Source: Jeotgalibaca arthritidis (lineage in GTDB: Bacteria; Bacillota; Bacilli; Lactobacillales; Aerococcaceae). From it: a DNA stretch of 64,000 bases. The position numbers and the translations under genes were made by a program. Positions 1-10,579 of the stretch are shown one piece after another (the first letter of the stretch is position 1; each line of letters opens with the position of its first letter). The DNA lies in contig NZ_CP049740.1 of NCBI RefSeq assembly GCF_011100465.1, forward strand, positions 1,542,001 to 1,606,000. The letters run 5' to 3'. The notes below the pieces were generated by a model. It was not told the origin of the DNA, made no database searches, and worked only from the letters and a program-made list of their open reading frames with translations.

Positions 1-2
1 CT

Positions 3-80
3 CTAGTCGGTTATGGTGGCGGGGTAGATGTCAAACAGTCGCTACTCGAGCTAGAAAATAGTGAATACAATCACAAGTGA
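3..80 (+). CDS. C-terminal end of an unidentified protein (partial, cut by window edge)
   Basis: A reading frame open from the window edge gives 25 residues (beginning LVGYGGGVDVKQ) and stops at a TGA ending at 80. It is followed by an inverted repeat that could terminate it and it converges on the permease gene. Too little is present to name a family, and the frame could be open by chance. Confidence 0.35.
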   Translation, partial: LVGYGGGVDVKQSLLELENSEYNHK

Positions 81-92
81 ATACCAGAGAAA

Positions 93-120
93 GGGCTCAG
101 ACATTTGTTTGAGCCCGTTT
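93..120. terminator. Inverted repeat between convergent genes
   Basis: GGGCTCA (93-99) pairs perfectly with TGAGCCC (110-116) around a 10-base loop. A short T-rich tail follows on the plus strand. It lies between the plus-strand gene end at 80 and the permease stop at 188, so it is probably a weak terminator. Confidence 0.5.
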
Positions 121-187
121 CGTGTGAGGGTAACAAAAGGAATAATACAATTCCCATTGTTCCGTTTTTCATCATAGCATAAAAATG

Positions 188-868
188 CTAGTATGAGCCA
201 AATTGTTTTTCTAATTTTCGTTGAAGCACTTCGTAAAGGGAACAAATTGCCCAATAAATGAGTGCAACGAGAATATACATTGTCATATAATCATTTTCGC
301 GGCCACCGACAATTTTAGCATTTTGGAAAATATCGGGTACCGTAATCATAGCAGCCAGCGCTGAGCTTTTTACTAAATCTAAAATAACATTAGATAAAGG
401 AGGAACAGCGATTCGTAAAGCTTGTGGCACGATCACTTTAAACAAGACTTTATTTCTTGGTAGTCCTAATGACATACCCGCTTCCCATTGGCCATAATCA
501 ATAGCTTCAAGGGCAGAACGGATAATTTCGGCAATATAAGCTGATGAACTCAAGCTGAAGCCAATAATGGCAGCCGGAACTGCATCGAAATAAACACCGA
601 TAAAGGGAAAACCAAAATATAAAATAAACAGTAAAACCAAAGTTGGTGTGCCCCGCATAAATGAAATATAAAGTGTTGCAAATTTATTGAAGAGGAAGAA
701 GCGGGAAGTGCGCATCAAAGCAAGCGTGAATCCCCATACTAAACCAAATAGGAACCCCATTCCAGAAATCAGTAAGGTATAACCAATTCCCGAAAACACA
801 TACCCAAAGTTTTCAATGGCGGTTTTCAAGTTGAAGATGTATTCCCACTTAATTGTTGTGATATCCAC
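188..868 (-). CDS. Polar amino-acid ABC transporter permease (His/Glu/Gln/cystine type)
   Basis: 226 residues, the normal size for a HisM/TcyB-type inner-membrane permease. Hydrophobic segments lie at about residues 25-48, 60-85, 95-115 and 190-212. The cytoplasmic EAA loop that docks the ATPase is visible around residues 128-150 (EAGMSLGLPRNKV followed by VPQALR). It lies 26 bases after the binding-protein gene and is surely cotranscribed. No ATPase gene follows: after the stop there is only a short gap and a convergent gene end. Sequence flavour is closest to cystine permeases, but the substrate is not provable here. Confidence 0.9.
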   Translation of the reverse strand: MDITTIKWEYIFNLKTAIENFGYVFSGIGYTLLISGMGFLFGLVWGFTLALMRTSRFFLFNKFATLYISFMRGTPTLVLLFILYFGFPFIGVYFDAVPAAIIGFSLSSSAYIAEIIRSALEAIDYGQWEAGMSLGLPRNKVLFKVIVPQALRIAVPPLSNVILDLVKSSALAAMITVPDIFQNAKIVGGRENDYMTMYILVALIYWAICSLYEVLQRKLEKQFGSY

Positions 869-894
869 GCCTAAGCCTCCTCTAAATCAAATCA

Positions 895-1794
895 TTAGTT
901 TTGTTCGATTTCAATAACTGGCAATTCATCAACGTTGTCTAATTCTTTCGAAACGTCTTCACCACCGAAGAATTCTTTTGAAAGTTCAGTTAGAACGCCT
1001 TCTTCAGCTAATTCAGCTAAAATAGGATCAATTTTTTCTTTAACAGATGTGTCATCTTTGCTTAATACAATCGCTTGTTGACTTGGATTATAATATAAGT
1101 CTGACATTTTTACACCTAATTCAGCATAAAATTGAACAGCAGTGTTTGAAACATAATAGTCGTTTGGAATAAAGTCAGTACGACCACTTGCGACATCACG
1201 GAAAAAGACATCGTTTGTTGCGTTATCATAAGTAACTGGCTCAGCGCCTAATTGTTTTGCAAGTGCCATATAAACGGTTGTTGCGCCACCAGCAGCTTTT
1301 TTGCCTTCCCAGTCTTCCATTGTTTCGATGCCAGAGTTATCTGAGGCACGAACAACAAGTCCACCGAATGAATATTTATAAGGATCAGAGAAATGGTAGT
1401 CTTCTAAACGGGCTTCAGTAATATCAAAGCCATTAGCAGCAGCGTCTACTTGACCACTTTGAACAGCTGTTAACATACCGTCAACGCCCATTTCCATAAA
1501 GTCAACTTCCAAACCAAGACGGTCAGCGACTTCCTTAACCACTTCAACTTCATAACCGGTTAGTTCATTGTCATCACCGTGGTATGAACTTGGAAATAGC
1601 GTACCAGATGTAGCAACTTTTAAGACACCAGATTCTTCAATTCGGTCCCAAGCCGTCTTTTCTGTACTAGTGTTATCGGAGTTAACTGTTTCATTAGAGC
1701 TGTTTCCTGTATCTGTATTTCCACAAGCGGCTAAAAATAATGCTGAAAATGCTGCGAAACCGCTTAGTAAAGCTTTTTTATTTCGTTGAATCAT
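895..1794 (-). CDS. Amino-acid ABC transporter substrate-binding lipoprotein (SBP family 3)
   Basis: 299 residues. The N-terminus is a lipoprotein signal: basic MIQRNKK, a hydrophobic stretch, then the lipobox LAAC with Cys near residue 24. A Ser/Thr/Asn-rich linker follows, then a type-3 periplasmic-binding fold (residues about 50-290) with the family signature around LTGYEVEVVKEVADRLG and DAAANGFDIT. It would capture an amino acid, plausibly cystine, outside the membrane and deliver it to the permease encoded 26 bases downstream. ATG start is preceded by a GAAGGGATGATG ribosome site. Confidence 0.9.
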   Translation of the reverse strand: MIQRNKKALLSGFAAFSALFLAACGNTDTGNSSNETVNSDNTSTEKTAWDRIEESGVLKVATSGTLFPSSYHGDDNELTGYEVEVVKEVADRLGLEVDFMEMGVDGMLTAVQSGQVDAAANGFDITEARLEDYHFSDPYKYSFGGLVVRASDNSGIETMEDWEGKKAAGGATTVYMALAKQLGAEPVTYDNATNDVFFRDVASGRTDFIPNDYYVSNTAVQFYAELGVKMSDLYYNPSQQAIVLSKDDTSVKEKIDPILAELAEEGVLTELSKEFFGGEDVSKELDNVDELPVIEIEQN

Positions 1795-2024
1795 TTTGAC
1801 ATCATCCCTTCAATAACTTTTTACTTTTTAACAATAGCATTAAATATGTTTAATTGCAATGAGGAACTGAGGAGGTGTGAAACAGTTTATTTAATCTGTT
1901 TTAGGTCTAGACATAGGTGTTTCAAAAGATTTACCTAAATTTTGACGAAAATAAGGTCAAACCGTAAAATAAACAGTAAGATGAGAGAGTCAGAATGATT
2001 CTAATGAAGTTTGGAGTGTGACAA

Positions 2025-2882
2025 ATGTCAATTAAAAATAAACTACTAACAACTACAGTGCTTGCTGGTGGCGCAGCTCTTTATTTGCACCAACAAAACA
2101 CTAGCCTGCAAACAAGCCATTACACATTAGCTGTAACTAATTTAGAAAAGGAGAACGAAGGCCTTAAAATAGCTCATTTATCGGACCTTCACCTGCCTAG
2201 AACACAAGTGAACTTAGAGAAAGTTCTTGAAAAAATTGCAGATGAAGCAGTTGATTTTATATTTCTAACCGGCGACCAATTTGATGCCGGCCAATCATTT
2301 AACCGTAAGCAGGCGCTTGATTTTTTCTGTTCGCTACGAAAAATAGCAGCTGTTTATGCCATTCACGGTAATCACGACCAACAATCACCGCGGGCAGAAG
2401 AAATCCCCGACCTTTATCAGGAAGCAGGTATTACCTTGCTTGAAGACAATGCCTACTCAGTGATGGCTGAAAATCGTCGGCCGATTGTGATCATGGGGGC
2501 GGCAGAACCTGCGTCACTTTTGAAAAAGCAAAAAAGAAATCTTCTTAGTAAAGTAATGGTTCGTCCTGACTGGCAAGGGCAAACGCGCTTGTTGTTGGCT
2601 CACCGTCCGGAATTGTTTGAACGTTACCATCAAGATAAAACGAAGGCACCCGATATCACCTTTTCAGGCCATGCTCATGGCGGACAAGTGCGGATTCCAA
2701 AAGTTGGCGGTCTATTTGCACCTGGTCAAGGGCGGTTGCCTAAACACACTAGCGGTGTTCATGCACTAGCAGCCGATCCAAGTAAACGATTAGTTATCAG
2801 TCGTGGTTTAGGCCCATCTCAATTTCCGTTTCGGGTTAATAATCGTCCCGAGTTGATCTTTGTTAGCCTGACAGAAGCGTGA
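2025..2882 (+). CDS. Membrane-anchored metallophosphoesterase (YkuE-like)
   Basis: 285 residues. A short N-terminal hydrophobic segment (about 6-22) suggests membrane anchoring. The calcineurin-like dinuclear metal site is complete: DLH (about 54-56), GDQFD (about 84-88), GNHDQ (about 115-119), a His in LLLAHRPE (about 192) and GHAHGGQ (about 216-222). YkuE-type proteins are Zn-dependent phosphoesterases at the cell wall; the natural substrate is uncertain. It is transcribed alone, and an aldo/keto reductase follows after 85 bases. ATG start with upstream GGAGTGTG. Confidence 0.88.
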   Translation: MSIKNKLLTTTVLAGGAALYLHQQNTSLQTSHYTLAVTNLEKENEGLKIAHLSDLHLPRTQVNLEKVLEKIADEAVDFIFLTGDQFDAGQSFNRKQALDFFCSLRKIAAVYAIHGNHDQQSPRAEEIPDLYQEAGITLLEDNAYSVMAENRRPIVIMGAAEPASLLKKQKRNLLSKVMVRPDWQGQTRLLLAHRPELFERYHQDKTKAPDITFSGHAHGGQVRIPKVGGLFAPGQGRLPKHTSGVHALAADPSKRLVISRGLGPSQFPFRVNNRPELIFVSLTEA

Positions 2883-2967
2883 AAGCGTATTTATTTTCTT
2901 TGTATTCATATCTCTAAAAGGGTAGAATAAGAGTAAGCTATGCAAATAAAAAAGGGGTGTGAAATCA

Positions 2968-3831
2968 ATGGTAAAAAACGTAATGGATCGATTGCCGCTT
3001 AATGATGGATACACAATTCCCGGAATTGGTTTTGGAACGTCGGGAATATCAGAACGTGACGCTGAAGAACTTGTTTTTAAAGCAATCATGCGGGGCTACC
3101 GCCTGATTGACACTGCAAGCTGGTACAAAAATGAAGAAGCTGTGGGAAGAGGGATTCATAAAGCAGTGAATGCTGGTATTTCCAGAGACGAGATTTTCGT
3201 TGTTTCTAAAGCTTGGAAAGACGAAATGGGTTATGAGGAAGCGACAGATGCCTTTAACCGATCGTTCGACCGACTAGGTTTGGATTACATTGATTTGTAT
3301 TTAATTCATTGGCCAAGTCCAGAAGACGGTAAAAATTTAGACACTTGGCGCGCCTTGGAAGATTTAACAGAATCAGGGCGGGTTCGTAGTATCGGTGTGT
3401 CTAACTTTAACCGCGGTGAACTCAATGAACTCATTAAAGAAGGTCGCATTCGCCCAGCCGTTAACCAAATTCCGGTTAATCCAAGCCAAATGAATGCAGA
3501 TCTCGATGATTTCTGCTACCGCAATAATATTGTGACTATGGGCTACAGCCCACTTGGTGCCGGCAAGGTGAATAAAAATAAACAGCTGGCTGCCATTGGA
3601 AATAAATATGATAAATCACCTGCGCAAATTGCCTTGAAGTGGTGTGTGGACCGCGATGTTGTGCCGATTCCTAAAACCAGTCATGACGAGCGCATGAAAG
3701 AAAACCTCGATATCTTTGATTTCGAGCTAACCGATGACGATATTAATACCTTAAATAATATTGATGAGAAAAAAACCGTTACCCATAAAGAAGGCAATAA
3801 TCAAAATAAACGCCATGGGTCACGGAGATAG
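2968..3831 (+). CDS. Aldo/keto reductase, AKR5-type
   Basis: 287 residues, NADPH-dependent carbonyl reductase TIM barrel. Catalytic residues are visible: Asp in LIDTASWY, the following Tyr, Lys in VVSKAW and His in LIHWPSP. Near the C-terminus PIPKTSHDERMKENLDIF is the usual cofactor-binding region. I chose the ATG at 2968, not the in-frame GTG at 2959, because the GGGG ribosome site at 2954-2957 is spaced for the ATG. The C-terminal tail is Lys/Asn/His rich and longer than usual. Substrate unknown. Ends just before a strong terminator. Confidence 0.9.
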   Translation: MVKNVMDRLPLNDGYTIPGIGFGTSGISERDAEELVFKAIMRGYRLIDTASWYKNEEAVGRGIHKAVNAGISRDEIFVVSKAWKDEMGYEEATDAFNRSFDRLGLDYIDLYLIHWPSPEDGKNLDTWRALEDLTESGRVRSIGVSNFNRGELNELIKEGRIRPAVNQIPVNPSQMNADLDDFCYRNNIVTMGYSPLGAGKVNKNKQLAAIGNKYDKSPAQIALKWCVDRDVVPIPKTSHDERMKENLDIFDFELTDDDINTLNNIDEKKTVTHKEGNNQNKRHGSRR

Positions 3832-3838
3832 TTGAGTT

Positions 3839-3871
3839 AATAGGCTAGGAGTTTATCCTAGCCTATTTTTT
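3839..3871 (+). terminator. Rho-independent terminator of the aldo/keto reductase gene
   Basis: AATAGGCTAGGA pairs with TCCTAGCCTATT around a short GTTTA loop, followed by a run of seven T. Confidence 0.9.
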
Positions 3872-3880
3872 TATGCTCAT

Positions 3881-3916
3881 GTGAGATACAGACCTAAAAA
3901 AATAGCTGTATCTTAC
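3881..3916. repeat. Small palindrome with AGATACAG arms
   Basis: AGATACAG (3884-3891) and CTGTATCT (3906-3913) are perfect inverted arms around an A/T-rich centre. The same GATACAGCT motif flanks repeat element copy C at 25187-25421 and also occurs alone near 43256, so it is likely a remnant of a repeat family rather than a gene-specific terminator. Confidence 0.5.
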
Positions 3917-4036
3917 AGTTGCACCCAAATGTAATTACTATTATGAAAGAATATTTCAAACCACCCTTAAAATGTAGTAGAATAGAGAGGATATAACAGC
4001 TTTCAACATCACTTTGAAACAAATGGGGGAGTTCTG

Positions 4037-5038
4037 ATGTTAAGAATAGGAATGATTGGGACAAGTAGTATTGCACACGAGTTTGCGAAAGCACTCACTT
4101 TATCCAAACGTTATGAGGTAAAAGCCATATATAGCCGTAGTCTGGAAAAGGCAGAAGAATTTGGTCAGCCTTATGGCGCAACATTATTTTTTGACGATTT
4201 AAATGACTTATTATCTAGTGAAGAAATTGATGTCGTTTATATTGCATCACCAAATAGCCTGCACTATGACCAAGCAGTAGCTGCTTTAAATCACCACAAA
4301 CATGTTATTGTCGAAAAACCGGCATTTTCTAATATGAAAGAGTGGACGGCAGCCTTTGATTTGGCGGCAGAAAAAGGTGTGTTTTTATTTGAAGCGGCAC
4401 GCCATATTCACGATAAGAACTTCCAGTTAATCAAAAATGAAATTGCTAAGTTACCGCATATTGATGGTGCTATTCTTCATTTTGGGAAATATTCGTCGCG
4501 CTACGACCAAGTGTTGGCTGGCGAAGATGCCAATATTTTCTCTTTGAAATTCTCAGGCGGTGCCTTAATGGACTTAGGTGTTTACTTGATTTATGCTGCT
4601 CTTTCTTGGTTTGGTGAACCGGAAAGTGGCCAGTATATCGCACGTAAAATTAAAACAGGTGTGGACGGAACAGGAACCATTATTTTCCGTTATGCGGACT
4701 ATGATGTGGTTATGCATGTATCAAAAATTTCTAATCTGTCAGCGCCATCTGAAGTTCAATCCGGCAAACAAACGCTAGTGATGGACGGTGTGAGTGTGAT
4801 TACATCGGTTGAATTAGACGACACAGAAACGAATCAACGCCAACAATTAATTTTACCAACGAGCGACCATTTGATGGTGGATGAAGCTATTGCATTTGCG
4901 GAAGTTATCGAGTCAGCAGATTCAACTGAAAGCCAAGCTAAGTATCAAGAATGGAAACAACTCAGCTACGATGTATCAAGATGGATCGAAACGCTTCGTA
5001 AAGAAGCCGGCATTTATTTTGACGCAGACAATGAATAA
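4037..5038 (+). CDS. Gfo/Idh/MocA-family NAD(P)-dependent oxidoreductase
   Basis: 333 residues. N-terminal Rossmann domain with GMIGTSSIA (residues about 5-13) and the family EKP motif in HVIVEKPAF (about 92-100); the C-terminal half is the usual alpha/beta substrate domain with LHFGKYSSRYDQ. Related enzymes oxidise or reduce sugars and inositols; this one's substrate cannot be read from the sequence. ATG start with GGGGGAG ribosome site 7 bases upstream. The helicase gene begins 20 bases after the stop, so the two may share a transcript. A second, divergent family member lies at 18985. Confidence 0.88.
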   Translation: MLRIGMIGTSSIAHEFAKALTLSKRYEVKAIYSRSLEKAEEFGQPYGATLFFDDLNDLLSSEEIDVVYIASPNSLHYDQAVAALNHHKHVIVEKPAFSNMKEWTAAFDLAAEKGVFLFEAARHIHDKNFQLIKNEIAKLPHIDGAILHFGKYSSRYDQVLAGEDANIFSLKFSGGALMDLGVYLIYAALSWFGEPESGQYIARKIKTGVDGTGTIIFRYADYDVVMHVSKISNLSAPSEVQSGKQTLVMDGVSVITSVELDDTETNQRQQLILPTSDHLMVDEAIAFAEVIESADSTESQAKYQEWKQLSYDVSRWIETLRKEAGIYFDADNE

Positions 5039-5058
5039 AAAGGGGATGATCGTTAACC

Positions 5059-6354
5059 ATGATGATCGAAAAAATGGACACTAATTTCCAACGCTATTGG
5101 AAGGGGCTGCGGTTCCAACTGCCAACACCTATCCAAGAATCAGCCTTTGAACCACTAAAGGAAGGCCAAGACGTTGTCGGATTATCTCCAACAGGAACAG
5201 GAAAAACACTCGCTTATGCACTACCATTACTGGAACGCGTTAAAAAACAAGACGGTTTGCAATTAGTTATTTTAACTCCGTCTCAAGAACTAGGCGTACA
5301 AGTAGGTCGCGTGCTGACCGAATGGGCGGCACTGCTTGATTTAAAGGTGCAAACCATTATCGGGGGCGCAAGTGCTAAGCGTCAAATCGAGAAACTAAAA
5401 GAAAAACCAGAAGTGGTTGTCGGCACACCAGGTCGTTTGATGGAATTAGCGAATCAACGAAAATTGAAGTTGCACCAAGTAAAAACAGTCGTATTGGATG
5501 AAGCAGATTATTTATTGCAAGATGAACATATGAGCAATTTAAGAGACCTTATCAAAAAAATGCCTGGTCAGCGCCAAATGGCCTTCTTTTCGGCAACGAC
5601 AAGCCATGCTCTAGATAATATTAGCCGTTGGTTCAACACAGATCCGATTTATTTGGATACTGCTCGTGAAGGTGGTAGCCAGTTTAATCAAACCGCTCAT
5701 CAATATCTGTTTGTGGAAAACCGTAGACGTGCGGATCAATTGCGCCGTTTAGGTAACATCAAAGGCATGCAAGCTCTTGTTTTCGTGAATTCGGTTCAGG
5801 AGTTGGACTATCTAGCTGAAAAAATGCACTTCGAGCGCATTAGCGTGCGCATGCTCCACAGTGATTTCTCAGCGACTCAACGTAAAAAAGCCTTAGAAGA
5901 ATTCCGTAACGGTAAAGTAACCTTCCTATTAACAACCGATGTTGCAGCGCGTGGGATGGATATTGAGGACCTACCTTATGTCATCAACTACGATTTACCG
6001 CTGTCGCAAGACGTTTATTTACACCGTGCCGGTCGAACAGGCCGTATGGGGAAAAAAGGAACAGTCTTGTCTCTTGTTAATGAACGCAGCCGCCGAGATG
6101 TGAAAAAGTTCGTGCCGAATCCAACTGAATTCGAGGAAGTATTCTTGCATGCAGGTAAACTGGTGACGGAACTTCCGAAAGTAGAGGAAAAAGCAAAAGT
6201 CGATGCTCCTAAGAAAGTTAAGGAAAAACCACTTGCTATCGAGAGAGAAGCTCGCTTCGAAACGAATAACGATCTGAAAAAAGACGTTAAGAAGAATAAA
6301 AAGAAAAATCGCGCCCGCAGCCAAAAAAATAAGGGTGCCCGCAAGAAGAGCTAG
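5059..6354 (+). CDS. DEAD-box RNA helicase, YfmL-like
   Basis: 431 residues. Motifs in order: Q-motif region PTPIQ, motif I SPTGTGKT (about 44-51), motif II DEAD in VLDEADYLL (about 150), motif III SAT, motif V TTDVAARGMDIEDLP and motif VI YLHRAGRTGRMG. B. subtilis YfmL is a short DEAD-box protein involved in ribosome assembly and cold growth, and this sequence resembles it more than CshA/CshB. The last 60 residues are a Lys/Arg-rich basic tail, probably RNA-binding. The TAG stop lies inside the stem of its own terminator. Confidence 0.88.
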   Translation: MMIEKMDTNFQRYWKGLRFQLPTPIQESAFEPLKEGQDVVGLSPTGTGKTLAYALPLLERVKKQDGLQLVILTPSQELGVQVGRVLTEWAALLDLKVQTIIGGASAKRQIEKLKEKPEVVVGTPGRLMELANQRKLKLHQVKTVVLDEADYLLQDEHMSNLRDLIKKMPGQRQMAFFSATTSHALDNISRWFNTDPIYLDTAREGGSQFNQTAHQYLFVENRRRADQLRRLGNIKGMQALVFVNSVQELDYLAEKMHFERISVRMLHSDFSATQRKKALEEFRNGKVTFLLTTDVAARGMDIEDLPYVINYDLPLSQDVYLHRAGRTGRMGKKGTVLSLVNERSRRDVKKFVPNPTEFEEVFLHAGKLVTELPKVEEKAKVDAPKKVKEKPLAIEREARFETNNDLKKDVKKNKKKNRARSQKNKGARKKS

Positions 6355-6374
6355 GGAATTTCCCTAGTTTTTTT
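6351..6374 (+). terminator. Terminator of the YfmL-like helicase gene
   Basis: CTAGGGA and TCCCTAG form a perfect stem around ATT and are followed by seven T. The gene's own stop codon forms part of the stem. Repeat element copy A begins at the end of the T-run. Confidence 0.9.
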
Positions 6375-6582
6375 GTAGACTAGGGGATTATAAGTTCAGC
6401 CATCAATGTCTAGCTCCCAAGTCCTGGCCTACTGAAAAAAAGATAAATTTGCCCCATTGCGCGCTTCGCTGCTCGCTAACGCATATCATTCGACTAACCC
6501 GCTGAAGCGTGAAGTCTCCTGACAATTCAGGGTCAAATTTCCTATTTTTTCATAGGCCAAGGCGGACTTGTCCGCTTTTCTT
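6375..6582 (+). repeat. Dispersed intergenic element, full-length copy A
   Basis: About 208 bp from GTAGACTAGGGGATTATAAG to GCGGACTTGTCCGCTTTTCTT. Near-identical to copy C (25204-25411); shorter relatives lie at 11856, 27861, 30061 and 43412. Arms around GGCCTACTGAAAAAAAG and TTTTTTCATAGGCC form a long imperfect inverted repeat, and the 3-prime end is a terminator-like hairpin GCGGAC-TT-GTCCGC plus T-rich tail. It has no coding potential. The TGTCTAGCTCC and CGCTTTTCTT ends remind me of dispersed intergenic repeats in Bacillaceae, but I cannot confirm kinship. Confidence 0.85.
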
Positions 6583-6600
6583 GTGCTTAAATGAGCTATT

Positions 6601-6739
6601 CTGTCGAGTGGAGCCGGAAAAAGAGCCCAGTCGACAGTTTTTCAGCTAATTATGTCGACTGAGCTTAAAAAAATGTCTCACTCGACATCATTTCAGCTTT
6701 TTATGTCGACTAGCGCCAAAAATAAGCTTCACTCGACAT
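6601..6739. repeat. Tandem hairpin array 1 (51-bp period, TGTCGA stem, 3 units)
   Basis: Three units begin at 6601, 6652 and 6703, exactly 51 bp apart. Each has arms TGTCGA and TCGACA around an A-rich centre of about 20 bases. The outermost pair is C-G in unit 1 and A-T in units 2 and 3, a compensatory change that supports selection for the fold. No protein is plausible here. Confidence 0.85.
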
Positions 6740-6752
6740 TTTCCAGCACTCA

Positions 6753-6766
6753 TTCAAACGCTTTCT
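6753..6766. promoter_or_regulatory. Possible cre site upstream of the LacI-type regulator
   Basis: On the minus strand AGAAAGCGTTTGAA matches most of the CcpA-binding cre consensus, with mismatches near both ends. It lies about 80 bases before the regulator start, compatible with catabolite control. Confidence 0.35.
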
Positions 6767-6809
6767 TTCCATTGACGAATGGCCTAATAAACCGTATACT
6801 GATAAATAA

Positions 6810-7829
<1,020 letters not shown>

Positions 7830-7832
7830 ATC

Positions 7833-7865
7833 AAAAAGGACATCAGCGCGCTGATGTCCTTTTTA
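7833..7865. terminator. Bidirectional terminator between galR and galT
   Basis: AAAAAGGACATCAGCG pairs perfectly with CGCTGATGTCCTTTTT, giving A-rich and T-rich flanks on both sides, suitable for stopping both converging transcripts. Confidence 0.9.
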
Positions 7866-9353
7866 TTATAATGATTTTACAAATCGTCTGAAGGCGGCCA
7901 GGCCGTTTTCAGTTAACTTATACACACCTGCGTCTTCTAGGACACGTTGGAAAACTTTTCCAACGCCGTTTTCAACAACCTTATCCACATTATCTGCTGT
8001 AATAGCATGAGAATCTGCTAGTCGACGAGCCCAATTGAGATGCATCGGTTGAATACTGTTTTCTTTTCCTAATAAGTAGGCTTTTACTTCTTCTAACTCA
8101 TCTTTTAGGCGAGGCGGTAAAATCGCCAGTCCCATCACTTCAATTAAGCCAATATTTTCTTTTTTAATATGTTGCACGTCAGAGTGCGGATGGAAAAGAC
8201 CATCTGGATGCTCATCAGTTGTGCGGTTATTTCGCAAAACTAAGTCGCAAATAAAGCTATCGCCATCACGACGAGCAATCGGCGTAATCGTATTATGCGG
8301 TGTTTCACCACTAAAGGCCAAAATATCCGCTTCAGGATCACTGTAAGCTCGCCATTTTTCTAAAATATGGACAGCAGCTGCTTCCATTTCTGCTTTATCC
8401 TTACCAGATAAACGAATAACAGACAGCGGCCATTTCACCAAACCAAAGGAAGTCTGTGGATAAGCTTCTAGATCAAAATTCTCTATTACAGGAGCTTTGT
8501 CCATTGGGAAGCTATAACGGCCCCCTTGGTAGTGATCATGAGATAAAATAGATCCACCAACAATCGGTAAATCGGCATTGGAGCCAACGAAATAGTGGGG
8601 GAATTGCTCGACAATAGCGAACAAGTTTTCAAATGTCCGCCCGCTAATTCGCATCGGACGATGATCAGCGGATAAGAAAATACAATGCTCGTTATAGTAA
8701 GCGTAAGGCGAATATTGCAATCCCCAGGTTTCATTCAATAATGGAAAACGAATAATCCGGTGGTTTGAACGAGCTGGGTGTTGCAAGTGGCCCGCGTAGC
8801 CTTCATTCTCTAAACAAAGTTGACATTTCGGATAGGCCGAAGTAGGCATAGATTTAGCTGCTGCAATGGCCTTAGGATCTTTTTCCGGCTTAGATAAATT
8901 AATGGTTACTTCAAAATCCCCATAAGGTGATGCTGTTTTGAAGGCGATATTTTTGGCAATAGCCTCTGTTTGGATATAGTTATTATCTTGGCTTAAGTCG
9001 TAAAAGTAATTTGTTGCTTGCTCAGGACTATCAGAGTTATAGACATTCCAAAAGGTTTGATTGAGAACCGATGTGTCGGGTGTCATAACAGCCATAATTT
9101 TAGCGCTAAGGATTTCTTTGTCGGTTTGGCTATCGTTAATTAGACCTGTTTGAACGGCAATAGCTAGGAAAGTCGGCAGTAAGTCTTTTGCTTGAGCAAC
9201 GACAACTGTTTCTTCCGGCTGTATATATTCAGCCACTTTGAACAAGTTTAATAACTGGTTTTGCTTTAATAGTCGATCGAGTGGATGGATGTAACCTTTC
9301 TCAATTGCAACATGCAACAAGCTATCAATTGCTTGGCTTAACTGGTTTGTCAT
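7866..9353 (-). CDS. galT: Galactose-1-phosphate uridylyltransferase, Firmicutes type
   Basis: 495 residues, the length of the Firmicutes GalT class rather than the 350-residue E. coli class. It transfers UMP between UDP-glucose and galactose-1-phosphate in the Leloir pathway. Family sequence visible: [20 protein letters not shown] (about 178-197), [15 protein letters not shown] (about 271-285) and HTPIAR-like NTITPIARR. The ATG overlaps the galK stop as ATGA, so translation is coupled. No galE or galM is present in this window. Confidence 0.96.
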   Translation of the reverse strand: MTNQLSQAIDSLLHVAIEKGYIHPLDRLLKQNQLLNLFKVAEYIQPEETVVVAQAKDLLPTFLAIAVQTGLINDSQTDKEILSAKIMAVMTPDTSVLNQTFWNVYNSDSPEQATNYFYDLSQDNNYIQTEAIAKNIAFKTASPYGDFEVTINLSKPEKDPKAIAAAKSMPTSAYPKCQLCLENEGYAGHLQHPARSNHRIIRFPLLNETWGLQYSPYAYYNEHCIFLSADHRPMRISGRTFENLFAIVEQFPHYFVGSNADLPIVGGSILSHDHYQGGRYSFPMDKAPVIENFDLEAYPQTSFGLVKWPLSVIRLSGKDKAEMEAAAVHILEKWRAYSDPEADILAFSGETPHNTITPIARRDGDSFICDLVLRNNRTTDEHPDGLFHPHSDVQHIKKENIGLIEVMGLAILPPRLKDELEEVKAYLLGKENSIQPMHLNWARRLADSHAITADNVDKVVENGVGKVFQRVLEDAGVYKLTENGLAAFRRFVKSL

Positions 9354-10516
9354 AGTTCTGTTGCACCGTCCCCGATTTCAGCAATGTAAAATTCAGCAGG
9401 GTAGCCGATGATTGCCTCATATTTTTCACCAACAGCTTTTGTAAAATCAGCTGTTTTGTCTGTAGCAACAATGGCAATGGCACATCCACCAAATCCAGCG
9501 CCCGTCATACGAGCCCCTAAGACACCATCTTGTTCCCAAGCTGCTTCAACTAAAGTATCCAGTTCGATACCCGTTACTTCGTAGTCATCTCGTAAGGAGA
9601 TGTGTGACGCATTTAATAATTTTCCAAAAGCATCTAAGTCGCCTGATTTTAATTTGTCTGCTGCGATAAGTGTACGTTGGTTTTCAGTAACAGCATGACG
9701 TGCACGTTTTACTAAGGTTTCAGATGATAAAACAGCTTTGTTAGCTTCAAATGTCGCTTCATCCAAATCACCCAATGAGCTAGCATCCACAACCGTTTGT
9801 AATTCCGCTAATGCTTTTTGACACTCTTCTAAACGTTCATTGTACTTAGAGTCAACTAACTCACGACGTTTTTTCGTATTCATAATCACAATCACATGAT
9901 TACCCAGTTCAACAGGGATTTTTTCATATTTTAGCGTGTTTGTATCCAGTAGAAGGGCCTTGTCTTTTTCACCCATTCCAATTGCAAATTGGTCCATAAT
10001 CCCTGAATTTAAACCGAAAAATTGATTTTCTACCTTTTTTCCTAATTTCACTAAATCCAAACGATCCACTTTTAAGCCAGCTAAGCGTTCAAAGACAATT
10101 CCTGCTAGTAATTCAAGCGAAGCAGACGATGATAAGCCGGCACCATTTGGAATATTACCTTCAATAACAAGGTCAATACCTTCGTCGATTCGGTGACCGT
10201 CTTCAATTAAATACTTCACCATACCTTTTACATAGTTCGCCCATGAATGTTCTTTTTTAAATGACAGATCACTTAAATCAAAGGAAATAACGCCGACTTC
10301 AGGGAAGTTTTCAGAATAGAGGCGGATTGTCTGCGTGCCGTTCTTTGCTGCCACCGCATAAGTTCCTAGTGTAATCGGACAAGGGAAAACGTGTCCGCCG
10401 TTGTAGTCAGTGTGTTCACCAATTAAATTGATGCGTCCTGGTGAAAAAAATGAATGTGTTGCTTCAGTGTTGAATTGTGTTTCGAATGATTGTTTTAATT
10501 GTTCTATTAAATTCAT
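9350..10516 (-). CDS. galK: Galactokinase
   Basis: 388 residues, the standard length. It phosphorylates galactose to galactose-1-phosphate with ATP. GHMP-kinase motifs are all present: [15 protein letters not shown] near residue 27, the ATP-binding [13 protein letters not shown] near 122, and [12 protein letters not shown] near 335. I place the start at the ATG at 10516, which has GGGAG 8 bases upstream; an in-frame ATG at 10534 lacks a site. First gene of galKT, behind nested palindromic operators at 10580-10623. Confidence 0.96.
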   Translation of the reverse strand: MNLIEQLKQSFETQFNTEATHSFFSPGRINLIGEHTDYNGGHVFPCPITLGTYAVAAKNGTQTIRLYSENFPEVGVISFDLSDLSFKKEHSWANYVKGMVKYLIEDGHRIDEGIDLVIEGNIPNGAGLSSSASLELLAGIVFERLAGLKVDRLDLVKLGKKVENQFFGLNSGIMDQFAIGMGEKDKALLLDTNTLKYEKIPVELGNHVIVIMNTKKRRELVDSKYNERLEECQKALAELQTVVDASSLGDLDEATFEANKAVLSSETLVKRARHAVTENQRTLIAADKLKSGDLDAFGKLLNASHISLRDDYEVTGIELDTLVEAAWEQDGVLGARMTGAGFGGCAIAIVATDKTADFTKAVGEKYEAIIGYPAEFYIAEIGDGATEL

Positions 10517-10579
10517 TGGTATCGCTCCCATCATTTAGTTGTCTTTATTGTAAAGCCTGTTAAAAATAAAAGCAAGACT

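Noticed and set aside
6375..6582. Group II intron or its remnant behind terminators
   Set aside because: The element is only about 208 bp, and I see neither a domain V-like motif nor a reverse transcriptase remnant.
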